From a bacterium (GTDB taxonomy: Bacteria > Vulcanimicrobiota > Xenobia > Xenobiales > JADMJV01): a stretch of DNA of 39,728 bases. The stretch lies in the NCBI GenBank assembly GCA_018780265.1, contig JADMJV010000126.1:8567-48294 (forward strand). The letters are read 5' to 3'. Shown here piece after piece: positions 32,980-39,728 of this stretch. The notes under the pieces were generated by a model. It did not search any database. It was not told where the DNA came from and saw only the letters and a program-made list of their open reading frames with translations. Position numbers and translations under genes: made by a program. Positions within the stretch are counted from its first letter, which is position 1. Every line of letters starts with the position of its first letter.

Positions 32980-34854
32980 ATGTCAATCCAAGAAAAGAAC
33001 CACACCCTGGCCAGTGGGCGCATCTCCGTCAATCCTCGCGGCTTCGGCTTTCTGACGTTCGAAGGAGACAAAACGGCCTTCATCGCCCCTCCCGATCTCA
33101 ATCCGTTCCTGGACGGAGACCGCGTGACCGCCCGCGTGGTGGCCGCCGATGCCGGCCGCTTCAACGCCACCGATCTGGTATTGCAGGCGCGCACGCGCAG
33201 CGAACTGTTCGGCAGCATCCTCTATCGCGGCCGCCGGCCCTTTCTCAGGGTGGACCGACTCGTATCCAACACCGACTGGCCCCTGGAGACCGACTCCCCC
33301 CTGGAACTGGAAGATGGACTCTATCTGGTGGCCGCCCTGAATGGCCTCAAACTGACCCCTTTGCGAATTATTGAAACCGAAGCCGACCTGGGCCTGGAGC
33401 GCTGCGTGGTGCGCCACGGCATCCGCTCAGTATTCTCGGCCGAGCTGATTGAGGCCGCCCACAAGGCAGCCCGGCAAAAAGTGGAGGGGCCCCGCCGTGA
33501 CTTGCGCGACGTCCCCACCATCACCATCGACGCACCCACCACCACCGACATCGATGACGCCCTTTCAGCCCTGCCTCCCGAGCCCGATGGAGCGCTGCGC
33601 GTGCTGGTATCCATAGCTGATGTTGATGCTATGGTCAGCCAGGGCTCCGATCTCGATCGCGAGGCCTATCAGCGCGGCACCAGCGTTTATCTGGCCGGCC
33701 GCGTCCTCCCCATGCTGCCCGATGAACTCTCCAGCGCCGCCGTCAGCCTGTTGCCCGGCGTGGAAAGACCCACCCTGACGGCCGAATTGCGAATCGATCC
33801 TGAAGGAGCCATTACTTCGGTGGATGTCTATGAGAGCGTCATTTGTTCGCACGCCCGCCTCAGTTACGATGCCGTCAGCGATTTTTTGCTGGGCCAGGAT
33901 GATCTGGCCGTGCCCGCTGCGTTGGCGCCCACGGTGCGGCGTCTGCGAGCGGCGGCAGCCCGTTTGTCGGTAGTGCGGGCTGCGCGCGGCGGCGTGGAAC
34001 TGGCCAGCGAAGAGGCTTACGTCTCCTTTGATCCCACTACGCGCCAGCCCACCGGCGTAGAGCCGCGCGGCGAGACGATGGCCCATCGCATCGTGGAACG
34101 CCTGATGGTGGCCGCAAACGAAGCGATAGCCAGCTGGCTGGTGGCCCGCGGCCAACCGGGAATGTTCCGCGTGCACGCCCAACCAGACGCCGAGAAAGTG
34201 CAGATGCTGGCCGCTTTCGCCGCCAACTTCGGAATTGAAGCCGCCTTTGGACCGCGCCTGTCGCCGCGAGGCCTGGCCGCTTTCGAAGCCCAGTATAAAG
34301 GAACGTCCCTGGCGGCGGCCCTGCGCACGGTGCTGGGCCGAACCCTGGGCCCTGCCCTGTATACGCCGGAGGCCGCTCCCCATTTTGGACTGGGCGCCCC
34401 CCTCTATCTGCACTTCACCAGCCCCATCCGGCGTTACGCCGATCTGGCCGTGCACCGCATCGTCAAGCGCTACCTGCAGGGTGATCGCGGACAATCGCCC
34501 GACGATCCCCAACTGGCCTCGCTGGCCGAGCATCTCAATCATACGACCTGGCGGGCCAGTAAGGCGGAGAACGAGCGCCATCGGATGCTGATTGCACGCC
34601 TGTTCAGAGACCGCATCGGCGAGGAAGTGCGCGGCAACATCGTCTCTATCAAGCCCTTTGGCCTGGTGATCCAGATGATGGGCACCGGCGCCACCGGCAC
34701 CATCGCCAGCGAAGCCCTACCCCACGGCCCCTACCGAATGGAGGGCCAGACCCTGGTGGGCCAGCAGCACACTTACGCCGTGGGCGATCACGTCGAGGCC
34801 ACTGTGGTGGGAGCCAATGAAGAACTGGGACGCGTCGAATTGGCCCCGCTTTAG
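32980..34854 (+). CDS. RNase II/R-family 3'-5' exoribonuclease
   Basis: This is a 624-residue RNB-domain enzyme. It has an N-terminal cold-shock/OB part (GRISVNPRGFGFLTFEGD), then the RNB catalytic site ITIDAPTTTDIDDALS with metal ligands Asp 184, 190, 192 and 193. HFTSPIRRYADLAVHRIVKR provides the RNA-contact and catalytic Arg residues, and a C-terminal S1 domain follows (GNIVSIKPFGLVIQM). It degrades RNA from the 3' end. At 624 residues it is well short of E. coli RNase R (813), lacks the long basic tail, and is closer to RNase II in size. A GAAGG site precedes the ATG by ten bases. The stop overlaps the convergent ArsR gene's stop by four bases. Confidence 0.93.
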   Translation: MSIQEKNHTLASGRISVNPRGFGFLTFEGDKTAFIAPPDLNPFLDGDRVTARVVAADAGRFNATDLVLQARTRSELFGSILYRGRRPFLRVDRLVSNTDWPLETDSPLELEDGLYLVAALNGLKLTPLRIIETEADLGLERCVVRHGIRSVFSAELIEAAHKAARQKVEGPRRDLRDVPTITIDAPTTTDIDDALSALPPEPDGALRVLVSIADVDAMVSQGSDLDREAYQRGTSVYLAGRVLPMLPDELSSAAVSLLPGVERPTLTAELRIDPEGAITSVDVYESVICSHARLSYDAVSDFLLGQDDLAVPAALAPTVRRLRAAAARLSVVRAARGGVELASEEAYVSFDPTTRQPTGVEPRGETMAHRIVERLMVAANEAIASWLVARGQPGMFRVHAQPDAEKVQMLAAFAANFGIEAAFGPRLSPRGLAAFEAQYKGTSLAAALRTVLGRTLGPALYTPEAAPHFGLGAPLYLHFTSPIRRYADLAVHRIVKRYLQGDRGQSPDDPQLASLAEHLNHTTWRASKAENERHRMLIARLFRDRIGEEVRGNIVSIKPFGLVIQMMGTGATGTIASEALPHGPYRMEGQTLVGQQHTYAVGDHVEATVVGANEELGRVELAPL

Positions 34855-35204
34855 GCAGTATCCCAGGTCTGGGTGGCCCGCTCCAGGGCAGCCACCAGAC
34901 CTCCCACACGCTGACTCTCTTGTTCAATGAAGCCCAACCCCTGAATCAGCCACGAGGCAAGGCTTGGATTCTGCAGTCTATACAACACGCGCCGACCTTC
35001 CTTGCGCTCGCGCACAATGTGGTGGCTCTTCAGCAGGCCCAAATGCTGGCTCAGCCGCGATGGCGAAATTTCCAGCGACTGGCGCAAAACACTTACCTCT
35101 TGCTCGCCAGCTTGAAGTTCAAGGCAGATGCGAACCCGTTCGGGGTGTGACAGAGCCCCCAGGAACGAGGCCATCTCTTCGGCTAATACTTTACGGTGGG
35201 GCAT
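34851..35204 (-). CDS. ArsR-family winged-helix regulator
   Basis: This 117-residue protein has the ArsR fold: MASFLGALSHPERVRICLEL, the recognition helix SPSRLSQHLGLLKSHHIV, and a beta wing RERKEGRRVLYRLQ. The ELCVC-type metal motif is absent and there are no cysteines, so it probably does not sense metals through the classical alpha-3 site. Its stop codon overlaps that of the RNase gene. Its 5' end is divergent from the AbiEi/AbiEii pair, about 150 bp away. Its targets are unknown; the divergent neighbours are one option. Confidence 0.88.
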   Translation of the reverse strand: MPHRKVLAEEMASFLGALSHPERVRICLELQAGEQEVSVLRQSLEISPSRLSQHLGLLKSHHIVRERKEGRRVLYRLQNPSLASWLIQGLGFIEQESQRVGGLVAALERATQTWDTA

Positions 35205-35305
35205 GTCTCACCGGTTCCGGCCTGGTCCAGGAAGACCCTCCGCTTTAATGTTTTCTGAACACCGACGTTTTGCAAGTGCCTGACCGAACCAGATTTTTTG
35301 GGCCA

Positions 35306-35328
35306 AATGTCCAAAACAAATGGACATT
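35306..35328. promoter_or_regulatory. Inverted repeat operator candidate for the AbiEi/AbiEii pair
   Basis: AATGTCCA and TGGACATT are perfect 8-bp arms with a seven-base AT-rich spacer, 28 bases before the GTG start of the AbiEi-like gene. AbiEi proteins are known to repress their own operon by binding inverted repeats in the promoter, so this is the natural autoregulatory site. Confidence 0.65.
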
Positions 35329-35356
35329 CTACTTACTTTCTGATAAGAAGTTCCAT

Positions 35357-35998
35357 GTGCTCAACGCCCTGGATATTCGCGACCAAGTGCGACTGGACTG
35401 GTTGGACTACCAACAGTTGGTGGCCATTCTTAGCCAGTATTCTAAGCCCCGTGACCGCATCAGCGCGCTACTCGCAGACGGCAGCTTGGTAAGGGTTAGA
35501 AAGGGGCTTTATGTATTTGGCGAGCGCTATCGCCGGGCGCCCATAAGCCGTGAAGTCCTGGCCAATCTCGTCTATGGTCCCTCCTATGTAAGCCTCGATT
35601 TCGCCCTCAGTCGTTATGGACTAATTCCAGAGCGGGTCGAGGACGTTACATCGGTCACTACGGGGGAGAAGAAAGTCTTCACCACCCCGCTGGGCGTTTT
35701 CAGTTATCAGCCGTTGGCAGTGCGCCGTTATGCGCAAGGCATCCGGTGGACGGTCGACGGCGATGTTCATTACCTGATTGCCTCTCCCGAGAAGGCTCTG
35801 GTCGACAAAGTGTGGACGGACAAGCGGTTCAAGTCGGCCGCAAAGAAAGACTTTGAAGCATACTTGTTGGATGATCTACGCCTGGATGAAGAACTGCTCG
35901 GGGCTCTGGACAAGGATCAACTGGCCCGTTTGGCCGAGGCCTTCGGCTCGAAGAAGATCCGTATGCTAGTAGACTTCCTGGCAGGTTGCCATGAGTGA
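35357..35998 (+). CDS. AbiEi-type antitoxin
   Basis: I choose GTG 35357 (213 residues). The frame is open back to TTG 35270, but that would run through the inverted repeat. The N-terminal winged helix reads LDWLDYQQLVAILSQYSKPR, then ISALLADGSLVRVRKGLYVF. The following GPSYVSLDFALSRYGLIPERV is the standard AbiEi/COG5340 antitoxin core. The rest (YLIASPEKALVDKVW, DLRLDEELLGAL) completes the family's C-terminal domain. Type IV AbiEi antitoxins repress the operon and counter the toxin without contacting it directly. The stop overlaps the toxin ATG by eight bases. Confidence 0.88.
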   Translation: MLNALDIRDQVRLDWLDYQQLVAILSQYSKPRDRISALLADGSLVRVRKGLYVFGERYRRAPISREVLANLVYGPSYVSLDFALSRYGLIPERVEDVTSVTTGEKKVFTTPLGVFSYQPLAVRRYAQGIRWTVDGDVHYLIASPEKALVDKVWTDKRFKSAAKKDFEAYLLDDLRLDEELLGALDKDQLARLAEAFGSKKIRMLVDFLAGCHE

Positions 35999-36857
35999 AG
36001 CGCTGCAACAGATGCTGGAACGCTATCGATGCCAGACGCGAGACGACTACGTCCATGCATTGAGAGAGGTCCTACAGCAGATTGCCCTGCTTGGGCTCTG
36101 GCGTGGCAAATTCTTTGAGCACGCTGCTTTTTATGGAGGGACGGCCTTACGAGTTTTATACGGGTTGGACCGCTACTCAGAGGACCTGGATTTCTCATTA
36201 CTCAGGCCTACCTCAACTTTTTCGCTGGAAGCCTACGAAGAGTCTCTGCGTCGGGAACTTGCCAGTTTTGGGTTTGAGGTGTCGTTTCACATCCGTCGCA
36301 AGAGCAAGAATACAGCCATCGAGTCGGCCTTCCTGAAGGCCAATACCCTGCAGCATCTGATTCTCATCAAGGCCGGGGAGGCGATCCGTCGGCAGCTTCA
36401 CAACGACGAGGTCTTGAAAATCAAGCTCGAGGTAGACACCGACCCACCAGCCGGCTTTGAGACCGAAAGCCGAGTTGTCCTCTTGCCTGTGCCTTTCGCA
36501 GTGCGGGTGTACTCCTTGCCTGACCTTTTCGCAGGCAAGATGCATGCGGTGTTGTGCCGGAAGTGGAAGACTCGAGTAAAAGGGCGAGATTGGTACGACC
36601 TGGTTTGGTATCTGGGGCACCACCCTCGCCTACGCCTGAGCCACCTGGAGTCGCGAATGCGATTCTCTGGAAATTGGACCGAGGCCGCTGCCTTGGATCG
36701 ACCAGGCCTGCTTGCGCTTCTACGAACGAAGATCGAGCAACTCGACGTTAAACAGGCGCAAGCTGAAGTGGCAGCGTACGTTCGCGAAAAGTCCGCCTTG
36801 GAGCTCTGGTCTACAACGTTTTTTCAGGAGATTATTCACCGGATCGAAACGTTCTAG
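35991..36857 (+). CDS. AbiEii/AbiGii-type nucleotidyltransferase toxin
   Basis: The protein is 288 residues. The nucleotidyltransferase core has YGGTALRVLYGL (GGT at 49-51), then RYSEDLDFSL with catalytic acids at Asp 65 and Asp 67. KAGEAIRRQL and EVDTDPP follow, as does the family motif KGRDWYDLVWYL at about 197-208. AbiEii toxins such as MenT use CTP or other NTPs to modify tRNA acceptor stems and so halt growth; AbiE was first found as a phage abortive-infection system. All expected active-site residues are kept. It overlaps the antitoxin by eight bases, and a hairpin terminator follows. Confidence 0.92.
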   Translation: MSEALQQMLERYRCQTRDDYVHALREVLQQIALLGLWRGKFFEHAAFYGGTALRVLYGLDRYSEDLDFSLLRPTSTFSLEAYEESLRRELASFGFEVSFHIRRKSKNTAIESAFLKANTLQHLILIKAGEAIRRQLHNDEVLKIKLEVDTDPPAGFETESRVVLLPVPFAVRVYSLPDLFAGKMHAVLCRKWKTRVKGRDWYDLVWYLGHHPRLRLSHLESRMRFSGNWTEAAALDRPGLLALLRTKIEQLDVKQAQAEVAAYVREKSALELWSTTFFQEIIHRIETF

Positions 36858-36925
36858 GCAAAGATCGGACTGAAATGTTGCAAATACAGCGATCTCCCCC
36901 TGAACGGACGGTCAGTCGAGGACAG

Positions 36926-36949
36926 GAGACCGAGCTTAGGCTCGGTCTC
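36926..36949 (+). terminator. Hairpin terminator of the AbiE operon
   Basis: GAGACCGAGC and GCTCGGTCTC pair perfectly around a TTAG loop, and CAG/CTG can extend the stem across a small bulge. It lies 69 bases after the toxin stop. Only TTCCTGTA follows, so termination would be less than ideal. The rest of the 219-bp gap (36858-37076) holds the promoter of the next operon and nothing else I can name. Confidence 0.55.
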
Positions 36950-37040
36950 TTCCTGTAGGTCTCCTCAATGCCCCGTTGGGCCGGGACGGCGTCATGCTCC
37001 CGGTTCAGGGGTGGCCGCGTGGACCCGCCGCCTTCAGTGC

Positions 37041-37070
37041 TTGCTTCAGCGTGTTACATCGTGCTACACT
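37041..37070 (+). promoter_or_regulatory. Promoter with 10-bp tandem operator for the RHH-DUF5678 gene
   Basis: TTGCTT (37041) and an extended -10 TGCTACACT (TACACT at 37065-37070) are 18 bases apart. The expected transcription start is 37077, the A of the ATG itself, so the mRNA would be leaderless. Two head-to-tail decamers, GTGTTACATC and GTGCTACACT (seven of ten identical), cover 37051-37070. Ten-base tandem sites overlapping a -10 are typical of ribbon-helix-helix autorepressors, which matches the gene that follows. Confidence 0.55.
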
Positions 37071-37076
37071 GAGTTC

Positions 37077-37475
37077 ATGCCCCGGCAATCCCACCTTTCC
37101 ATTCGCCTCAACTCCGAGGAAAAGGCCGCCTTGCAACGGCAGGCTGCTCTCCGAGACATGACTGTAGGGCAATTCTTTCGTAGGGTCCTCATGGGGTTGG
37201 GGGGAAATCCTGGCCCCACCGAAATCGTTTGCCGACCGGCGCACAAGGCATTCCCTCCCCATGCTCGCGAGAAGGAGATGCGATGGCTTGAAGCCCACAT
37301 GTCGAGACTGCAGGTGGAGATTCCCGGGCAGTGGGTCATCGTGGAGGGCGATCAGATGATATCTCATGGCCCGGATTATCTCAAGGCGCTGGCCGAAGCC
37401 CGCGCAATGGGGGTAGAGATTCCCTTTGTCGAGCGTGTCCCTGAACGGACGAACGGGGTTTGGATGGGCCTGTAG
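37077..37475 (+). CDS. Ribbon-helix-helix protein with DUF5678 domain
   Basis: The product is 132 residues from ATG 37077. The N-terminus (SHLSIRLNSEEKAALQRQAA, then LRDMTVGQFFRRVLMGL) has the strand-helix-helix pattern of RHH DNA-binding antitoxins. After a linker, the C-terminal 65 residues match DUF5678: WLEAHMSRLQVEIPGQWVIV, then GDQMISHGPDYLKALAEARA and PFVERVP. The function of DUF5678 is not known; small proteins of this kind often precede aspartyl-protease-like genes. Here the next gene is exactly that, five bases downstream. RHH plus DUF5678 looks like an autoregulating antitoxin or adaptor. There is no ribosome site, in keeping with a leaderless mRNA. Confidence 0.82.
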   Translation: MPRQSHLSIRLNSEEKAALQRQAALRDMTVGQFFRRVLMGLGGNPGPTEIVCRPAHKAFPPHAREKEMRWLEAHMSRLQVEIPGQWVIVEGDQMISHGPDYLKALAEARAMGVEIPFVERVPERTNGVWMGL

Positions 37476-37480
37476 CGCCG

Positions 37481-37888
37481 GTGCCCGTCGTCGACTTTAC
37501 CCTGTCGCTCATGTATCGCTACGATGCCGGTGGGGCGCTGGCTCCTCTCCTTCCGGTCCGCTTACGCCTGGTTGGATATGAAGCCGAATTCCTGCTGCTT
37601 GTCGACACCGGGGCGGAAAGGACACTGTTAGAAGGGGTACACGTGAGGGCGGCCGGACTGGACGTTTTCGACGGACAGCCACTGGCTTTTCAGGGGTTCC
37701 TGGGCGCTCGTACGACGGCCTATCTCCACAAGGCTACCCTGGTCATTGGTGATAGCGAAGTCGAGACAGAAATCGCCTTCAGCACCCAGCCTCTGGCTCG
37801 ACAGGTGCTGGGGCGCGACATTCTGGCGAATTTCGTGCTCGGTCTAAGGGAGCGAGCTTCGGAATTTTACCTGGCCGCCGAGAGCTAG
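37481..37888 (+). CDS. Retropepsin-like aspartic protease
   Basis: I choose GTG 37481 (135 residues); TTG 37460 would add seven residues and overlap the previous gene. It has one retroviral-type aspartic protease unit: PVRLRLVGYEAEFLLLVDTG followed by AERTLL (catalytic DTG-A), a flap region (GFLGARTTAYLHKATLVIGD) and the second hydrophobic motif QVLGRDILANFVLGL. Such single-unit proteases work as homodimers. It is soluble, with no signal or anchor. The close pairing with an RHH-DUF5678 protein suggests that the partner is its substrate, inhibitor or adaptor. It is convergent with the next gene, 15 bp apart. Confidence 0.85.
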   Translation: MPVVDFTLSLMYRYDAGGALAPLLPVRLRLVGYEAEFLLLVDTGAERTLLEGVHVRAAGLDVFDGQPLAFQGFLGARTTAYLHKATLVIGDSEVETEIAFSTQPLARQVLGRDILANFVLGLRERASEFYLAAES

Positions 37889-37903
37889 CTTACGGGATAG
37901 TTG

Positions 37904-38173
37904 TCAATGGGGAGCTGTAGACTCAACGGATCTAGGCAAAGCCATCAAAAAGCTCTCTAGCTCTTCGTCTGAGACAAAGAAGTGAGTGCTCTTGTTCACG
38001 ATGCCCTCAACCATCAACGCAACAAAAGGGACGCCATTTCGATCACCGGCATAAACACTGATAGTGCCGAGTGCTTCTCGGATCTCGCCAATTTTGGTTG
38101 TTTCGACGTTGGCGCGACATGCCATAGGGACCAGTAATGCGAGAAAAATCAGCCTTAACAGCAACCTGAGCAT
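37904..38173 (-). CDS. Small exported protein of unknown function
   Basis: This 89-residue protein has a strong signal peptide (LRLLLRLIFLALLVPMACRA). A lipobox is not convincing (PMAC), so ordinary cleavage after ACRA or nearby is more likely. The mature 65-70 residues (IGEIREALGTISVYAGDR, then VPFVALMVEG, HFFVSDEELESFLMAL) look like a small alpha/beta domain. I do not recognise it. AAAGGGGG lies about nine bases before the ATG as a ribosome site. It sits between two TA-like modules but shares no obvious operon with either. Confidence 0.7.
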   Translation of the reverse strand: MLRLLLRLIFLALLVPMACRANVETTKIGEIREALGTISVYAGDRNGVPFVALMVEGIVNKSTHFFVSDEELESFLMALPRSVESTAPH

Positions 38174-38696
38174 AAAAGGCAGCCCCCTTTAAGATGGATT
38201 TGGCCACTACTGGGAAGCAACACAGGGGCTCCCCCAGAGTCCAACCTGTCAAGATCACCCGCCGCGTCTATCGGCGATGAATGGGCAGTCGTTGTTCACC
38301 GCAAAGTCTCCCCAATCTCTCCCCACGTAGCCGGGTCAGGCAGAATAGTTTCGCCCTCACCTTGGAGGATGCCCGCCAATTTTGCCCGCGGGAGTGCTGG
38401 AAAAATTCCCCTGTCAGGCGGAGCGGGTGTTCTCTATTGACGCCACCCAATACTCACGAACTGACCAGGGCCTGCGACCTGCTGATGCTCGGGGACATTC
38501 AATACCAACCCGCTCAGATTATGGCCGCCCCGCAAAGCACCGTCCGTGTGCAGAGGTCAATTCGAGCCACAGTAGGATATAGGCAAATCCGTGCACTCCG
38601 AACCTCCCCGAGGAGCGAGCCCATCACGAGCAGATCCGGATGGGGTGACCATCTTACCTCGAGGACCCACAAAATTGACCGCCGAGGTGCGCCCCA
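38174..38696. other. 523-bp interval without a recognisable gene
   Basis: Frames here are short or have mixed codon character. One plus-strand piece (about 38440-38560) reads ERVFSIDATQYSRTDQGLR, faintly like the DDE-domain strand of IS701-type transposases (F-x-x-D-A-T-x-x-x-R-x-D). No catalytic partner or terminal repeat supports it. I see no tRNA, repeat array or terminator. It may be old mobile-element debris. Confidence 0.4.
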
Positions 38697-39728
38697 CTAC
38701 GTCGCCCCATCCTCCGGCAGAGAGTCGAGGAGACTGGTCGCTATCTCTGCGAACACTTTGAAGGCGGCCGCAAAACCAGGCACATTTCGTGCGTAGACGA
38801 GTGGCACCAGGCGTTCATCATAGCTGCTCTGAAGTTCGCCACTTTTTCGAGCTGCAGCCAGGGCTCTGGTCAGGGTTTCTTTGGGGCGACTAAGAAATTC
38901 AGGGTGCTGGACGCCGAATTCACTCCGGTCAACCTCGACTAAACCGGGGAAGAGACTGGCGGCTACTCTAAGAGAATCCTGGTGCCGGCTCGCGATGCAC
39001 CAGACGTCATAGATGTGTCGGACCAATACCGGGTCAATCTCCCCCCTTTGATGCCCATCCCAGTTCCACGCGCACCTGCGTAGTAGCGACAGCACTTTCT
39101 CCGCCAGAGTTTCTTCGACGCCTATGCAAGCGAGACGACAGATTGCGGGAGGGGTCTCTTCAGTCAATCTGTCGATCAAGTAGAACAGTGGAAGTTCAGA
39201 AGTTCTACCTCGGGCATGCCGGTGGATCAATTCAATTTTTATCTGGGGGCGCAATGCACCAATGCGGCTGGTGAACCTGGATTGATAAAGCAAACTGAGG
39301 CAAAAATAGCGCCGGCAGTCTCGAATCAGCGGGTTTTCCAAACCCTCACTCGTCTCTGCAACGAATCCTGCTTCCCTCAGTGCCTGCTGAATTGCAACCT
39401 GCAGGTCCTTAAGCCGGCTGCGGTCACTTCGACCGCGACCCAGTGTATATTCCTCGGGAACCTTCTCGAGCTGGACTTTCAGGTCGATGTCTTCAGACAT
39501 TCGCTTGATCAGATCATGCGCCTTGGACAAACAGGTGCCACCTGCGAATACCATGGATGTCCCGATTTCTAAGGAGTGCGGCCGACCTCGTTGCTGATTA
39601 AAAACGCTGTGGCGCAGGCTCCCGACGCTCGCGATACAAGCCAGGGCGTCGGTGACATGAATGTCTTTCTCATTGAGGGGCGGGCCACCACCGCCTAAAG
39701 GCGGTGGATTCGTTTGGCGACTAAAGTC
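38697..39728 (-). CDS. Second AbiEii-type nucleotidyltransferase, 5' end off the right edge
   Basis: The frame is open from the right edge to a TGA-type stop at 38697. An ATG at 39554 (MVFAGGT) sits inside the active site and cannot be the true start, because family sequence continues upstream: LNEKDIHVTDALACIASV, then the linker NQQRGRPHSLEIGTS. The core is VFAGGTCLSKAHDLIKRMSE followed by DIDL (catalytic acids), then IKIELIHRHA and VEETLAEKVLSLLRR. This is the subgroup of AbiEii/AbiGii proteins with GGTxLSKA and R-x-SEDIDL. No in-frame ATG, GTG or TTG is found before the conserved EKDIxVTDAL within the window. The outermost codons give a low-complexity NPPPLGGGGPP over a hairpin. The gene therefore starts beyond the window or has lost its start. 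An antitoxin partner, if any, lies outside. Confidence 0.85.
   Translation of the reverse strand, partial: DFSRQTNPPPLGGGGPPLNEKDIHVTDALACIASVGSLRHSVFNQQRGRPHSLEIGTSMVFAGGTCLSKAHDLIKRMSEDIDLKVQLEKVPEEYTLGRGRSDRSRLKDLQVAIQQALREAGFVAETSEGLENPLIRDCRRYFCLSLLYQSRFTSRIGALRPQIKIELIHRHARGRTSELPLFYLIDRLTEETPPAICRLACIGVEETLAEKVLSLLRRCAWNWDGHQRGEIDPVLVRHIYDVWCIASRHQDSLRVAASLFPGLVEVDRSEFGVQHPEFLSRPKETLTRALAAARKSGELQSSYDERLVPLVYARNVPGFAAAFKVFAEIATSLLDSLPEDGAT
39688..39707. repeat. Perfect 8-bp hairpin at the edge of the second AbiEii gene
   Basis: CCACCGCC and GGCGGTGG pair perfectly around TAAA. In the minus-strand direction it follows GAAT and sits just before the first conserved AbiEii residues. GC-rich hairpins with a TTTA loop preceded by GAAT are common at the right ends of IS200/IS605-type (TnpB) elements, so this may be a mobile-element boundary rather than coding sequence. 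Confidence 0.45.

Noticed and set aside
35270..35356. TTG 35270 as the start of AbiEi
   Set aside because: It would translate through the inverted-repeat operator and add a segment with no family match.
38382..38582. A transposase gene in the 523-bp gap
   Set aside because: Only one faint motif (FSIDATQYSRTD) is seen, with no second catalytic segment or terminal repeats; kept only as a note on the gap.
39554..39554. ATG 39554 as the start of the second AbiEii gene
   Set aside because: It sits two residues before the GGT active-site motif, and conserved family sequence continues in frame upstream.
1..39728. CRISPR arrays, tRNA or rRNA genes
   Set aside because: No regularly spaced repeats, cloverleaf or rRNA-like stretches were found on either strand.

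Overview
The window looks like chromosome from a GC-rich, diderm, environmental bacterium with many eukaryotic-type Ser/Thr kinases. A secretin-type STN protein with a PilP-like region implies an outer membrane and type IV pili. The mix of kinases, a PQQ-type propeller, LRR proteins and a giant multi-domain sensor kinase fits lineages such as Myxococcota, Acidobacteriota or Eremiobacterota, but I cannot fix the phylum from sequence alone. Genes are packed tightly, stop/start overlaps (ATGA, GTGA, TAGTG) are common, and GTG and TTG starts are frequent. I see no rRNA, tRNA or CRISPR array.

Layout. 0-6.5 kb: the 5' part of a PilP/STN pilus-type protein, an IS4-type transposase scrap, a soluble cytochrome P450, a Ycf46-like AAA+ ATPase coupled to a Ser/Thr kinase, a PQQ-type beta-propeller and a small secreted protein. 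6.5-12.3 kb: one 1866-residue signalling protein (pseudokinase, AAA_16-type ATPase, helical repeats, GAF, PAS, histidine kinase, receiver). It lies between a relic and an intact copy of the same HAD hydrolase gene. 12.3-29.1 kb: a 17-kb run of minus-strand genes. Read in the direction of transcription it holds a secreted duplicated-domain protein, a methyltransferase and PIG-L deacetylase pair, a fatty-acid desaturase, a NadM-like adenylyltransferase overlapping a Ser/Thr kinase, an ArnT/PMT-like membrane glycosyltransferase, then a tightly coupled sugar/glycan operon (methyltransferase, Nudix, nucleotide-sugar dehydrogenase, epimerase, sugar C-methyltransferase, Gfo/Idh oxidoreductase, GT2). 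It ends with a five-gene cassette of obscure families: a 104-aa protein, LRR-DUF6745, WGR-STM4015, STM4014 ATP-grasp and HAD.

29.2-30.9 kb is a patch of decay: three genes for exported proteins, each broken by frameshifts or a nonsense codon. 31.0-35.2 kb: an Rrf2 regulator with a near-consensus promoter and almost no leader, an SDR oxidoreductase, two hairpins, a secreted protein, an RNase II/R-family exonuclease and a convergent ArsR regulator. 35.2-39.7 kb is a toxin-antitoxin/defence-like island: an AbiEi/AbiEii pair with an inverted repeat at its promoter, an RHH-DUF5678 protein paired with a retropepsin-like protease behind a tandem-repeat operator, a small exported protein, and a second AbiEii-type nucleotidyltransferase that runs off the right edge.

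The best candidates for undescribed biology are the STM4014/STM4015/DUF6745 cassette, the RHH-DUF5678/retropepsin pair, the kinase pairings (AAA+ with kinase, NadM with kinase), and the pseudokinase-headed hybrid histidine kinase with its HAD-relic flank.
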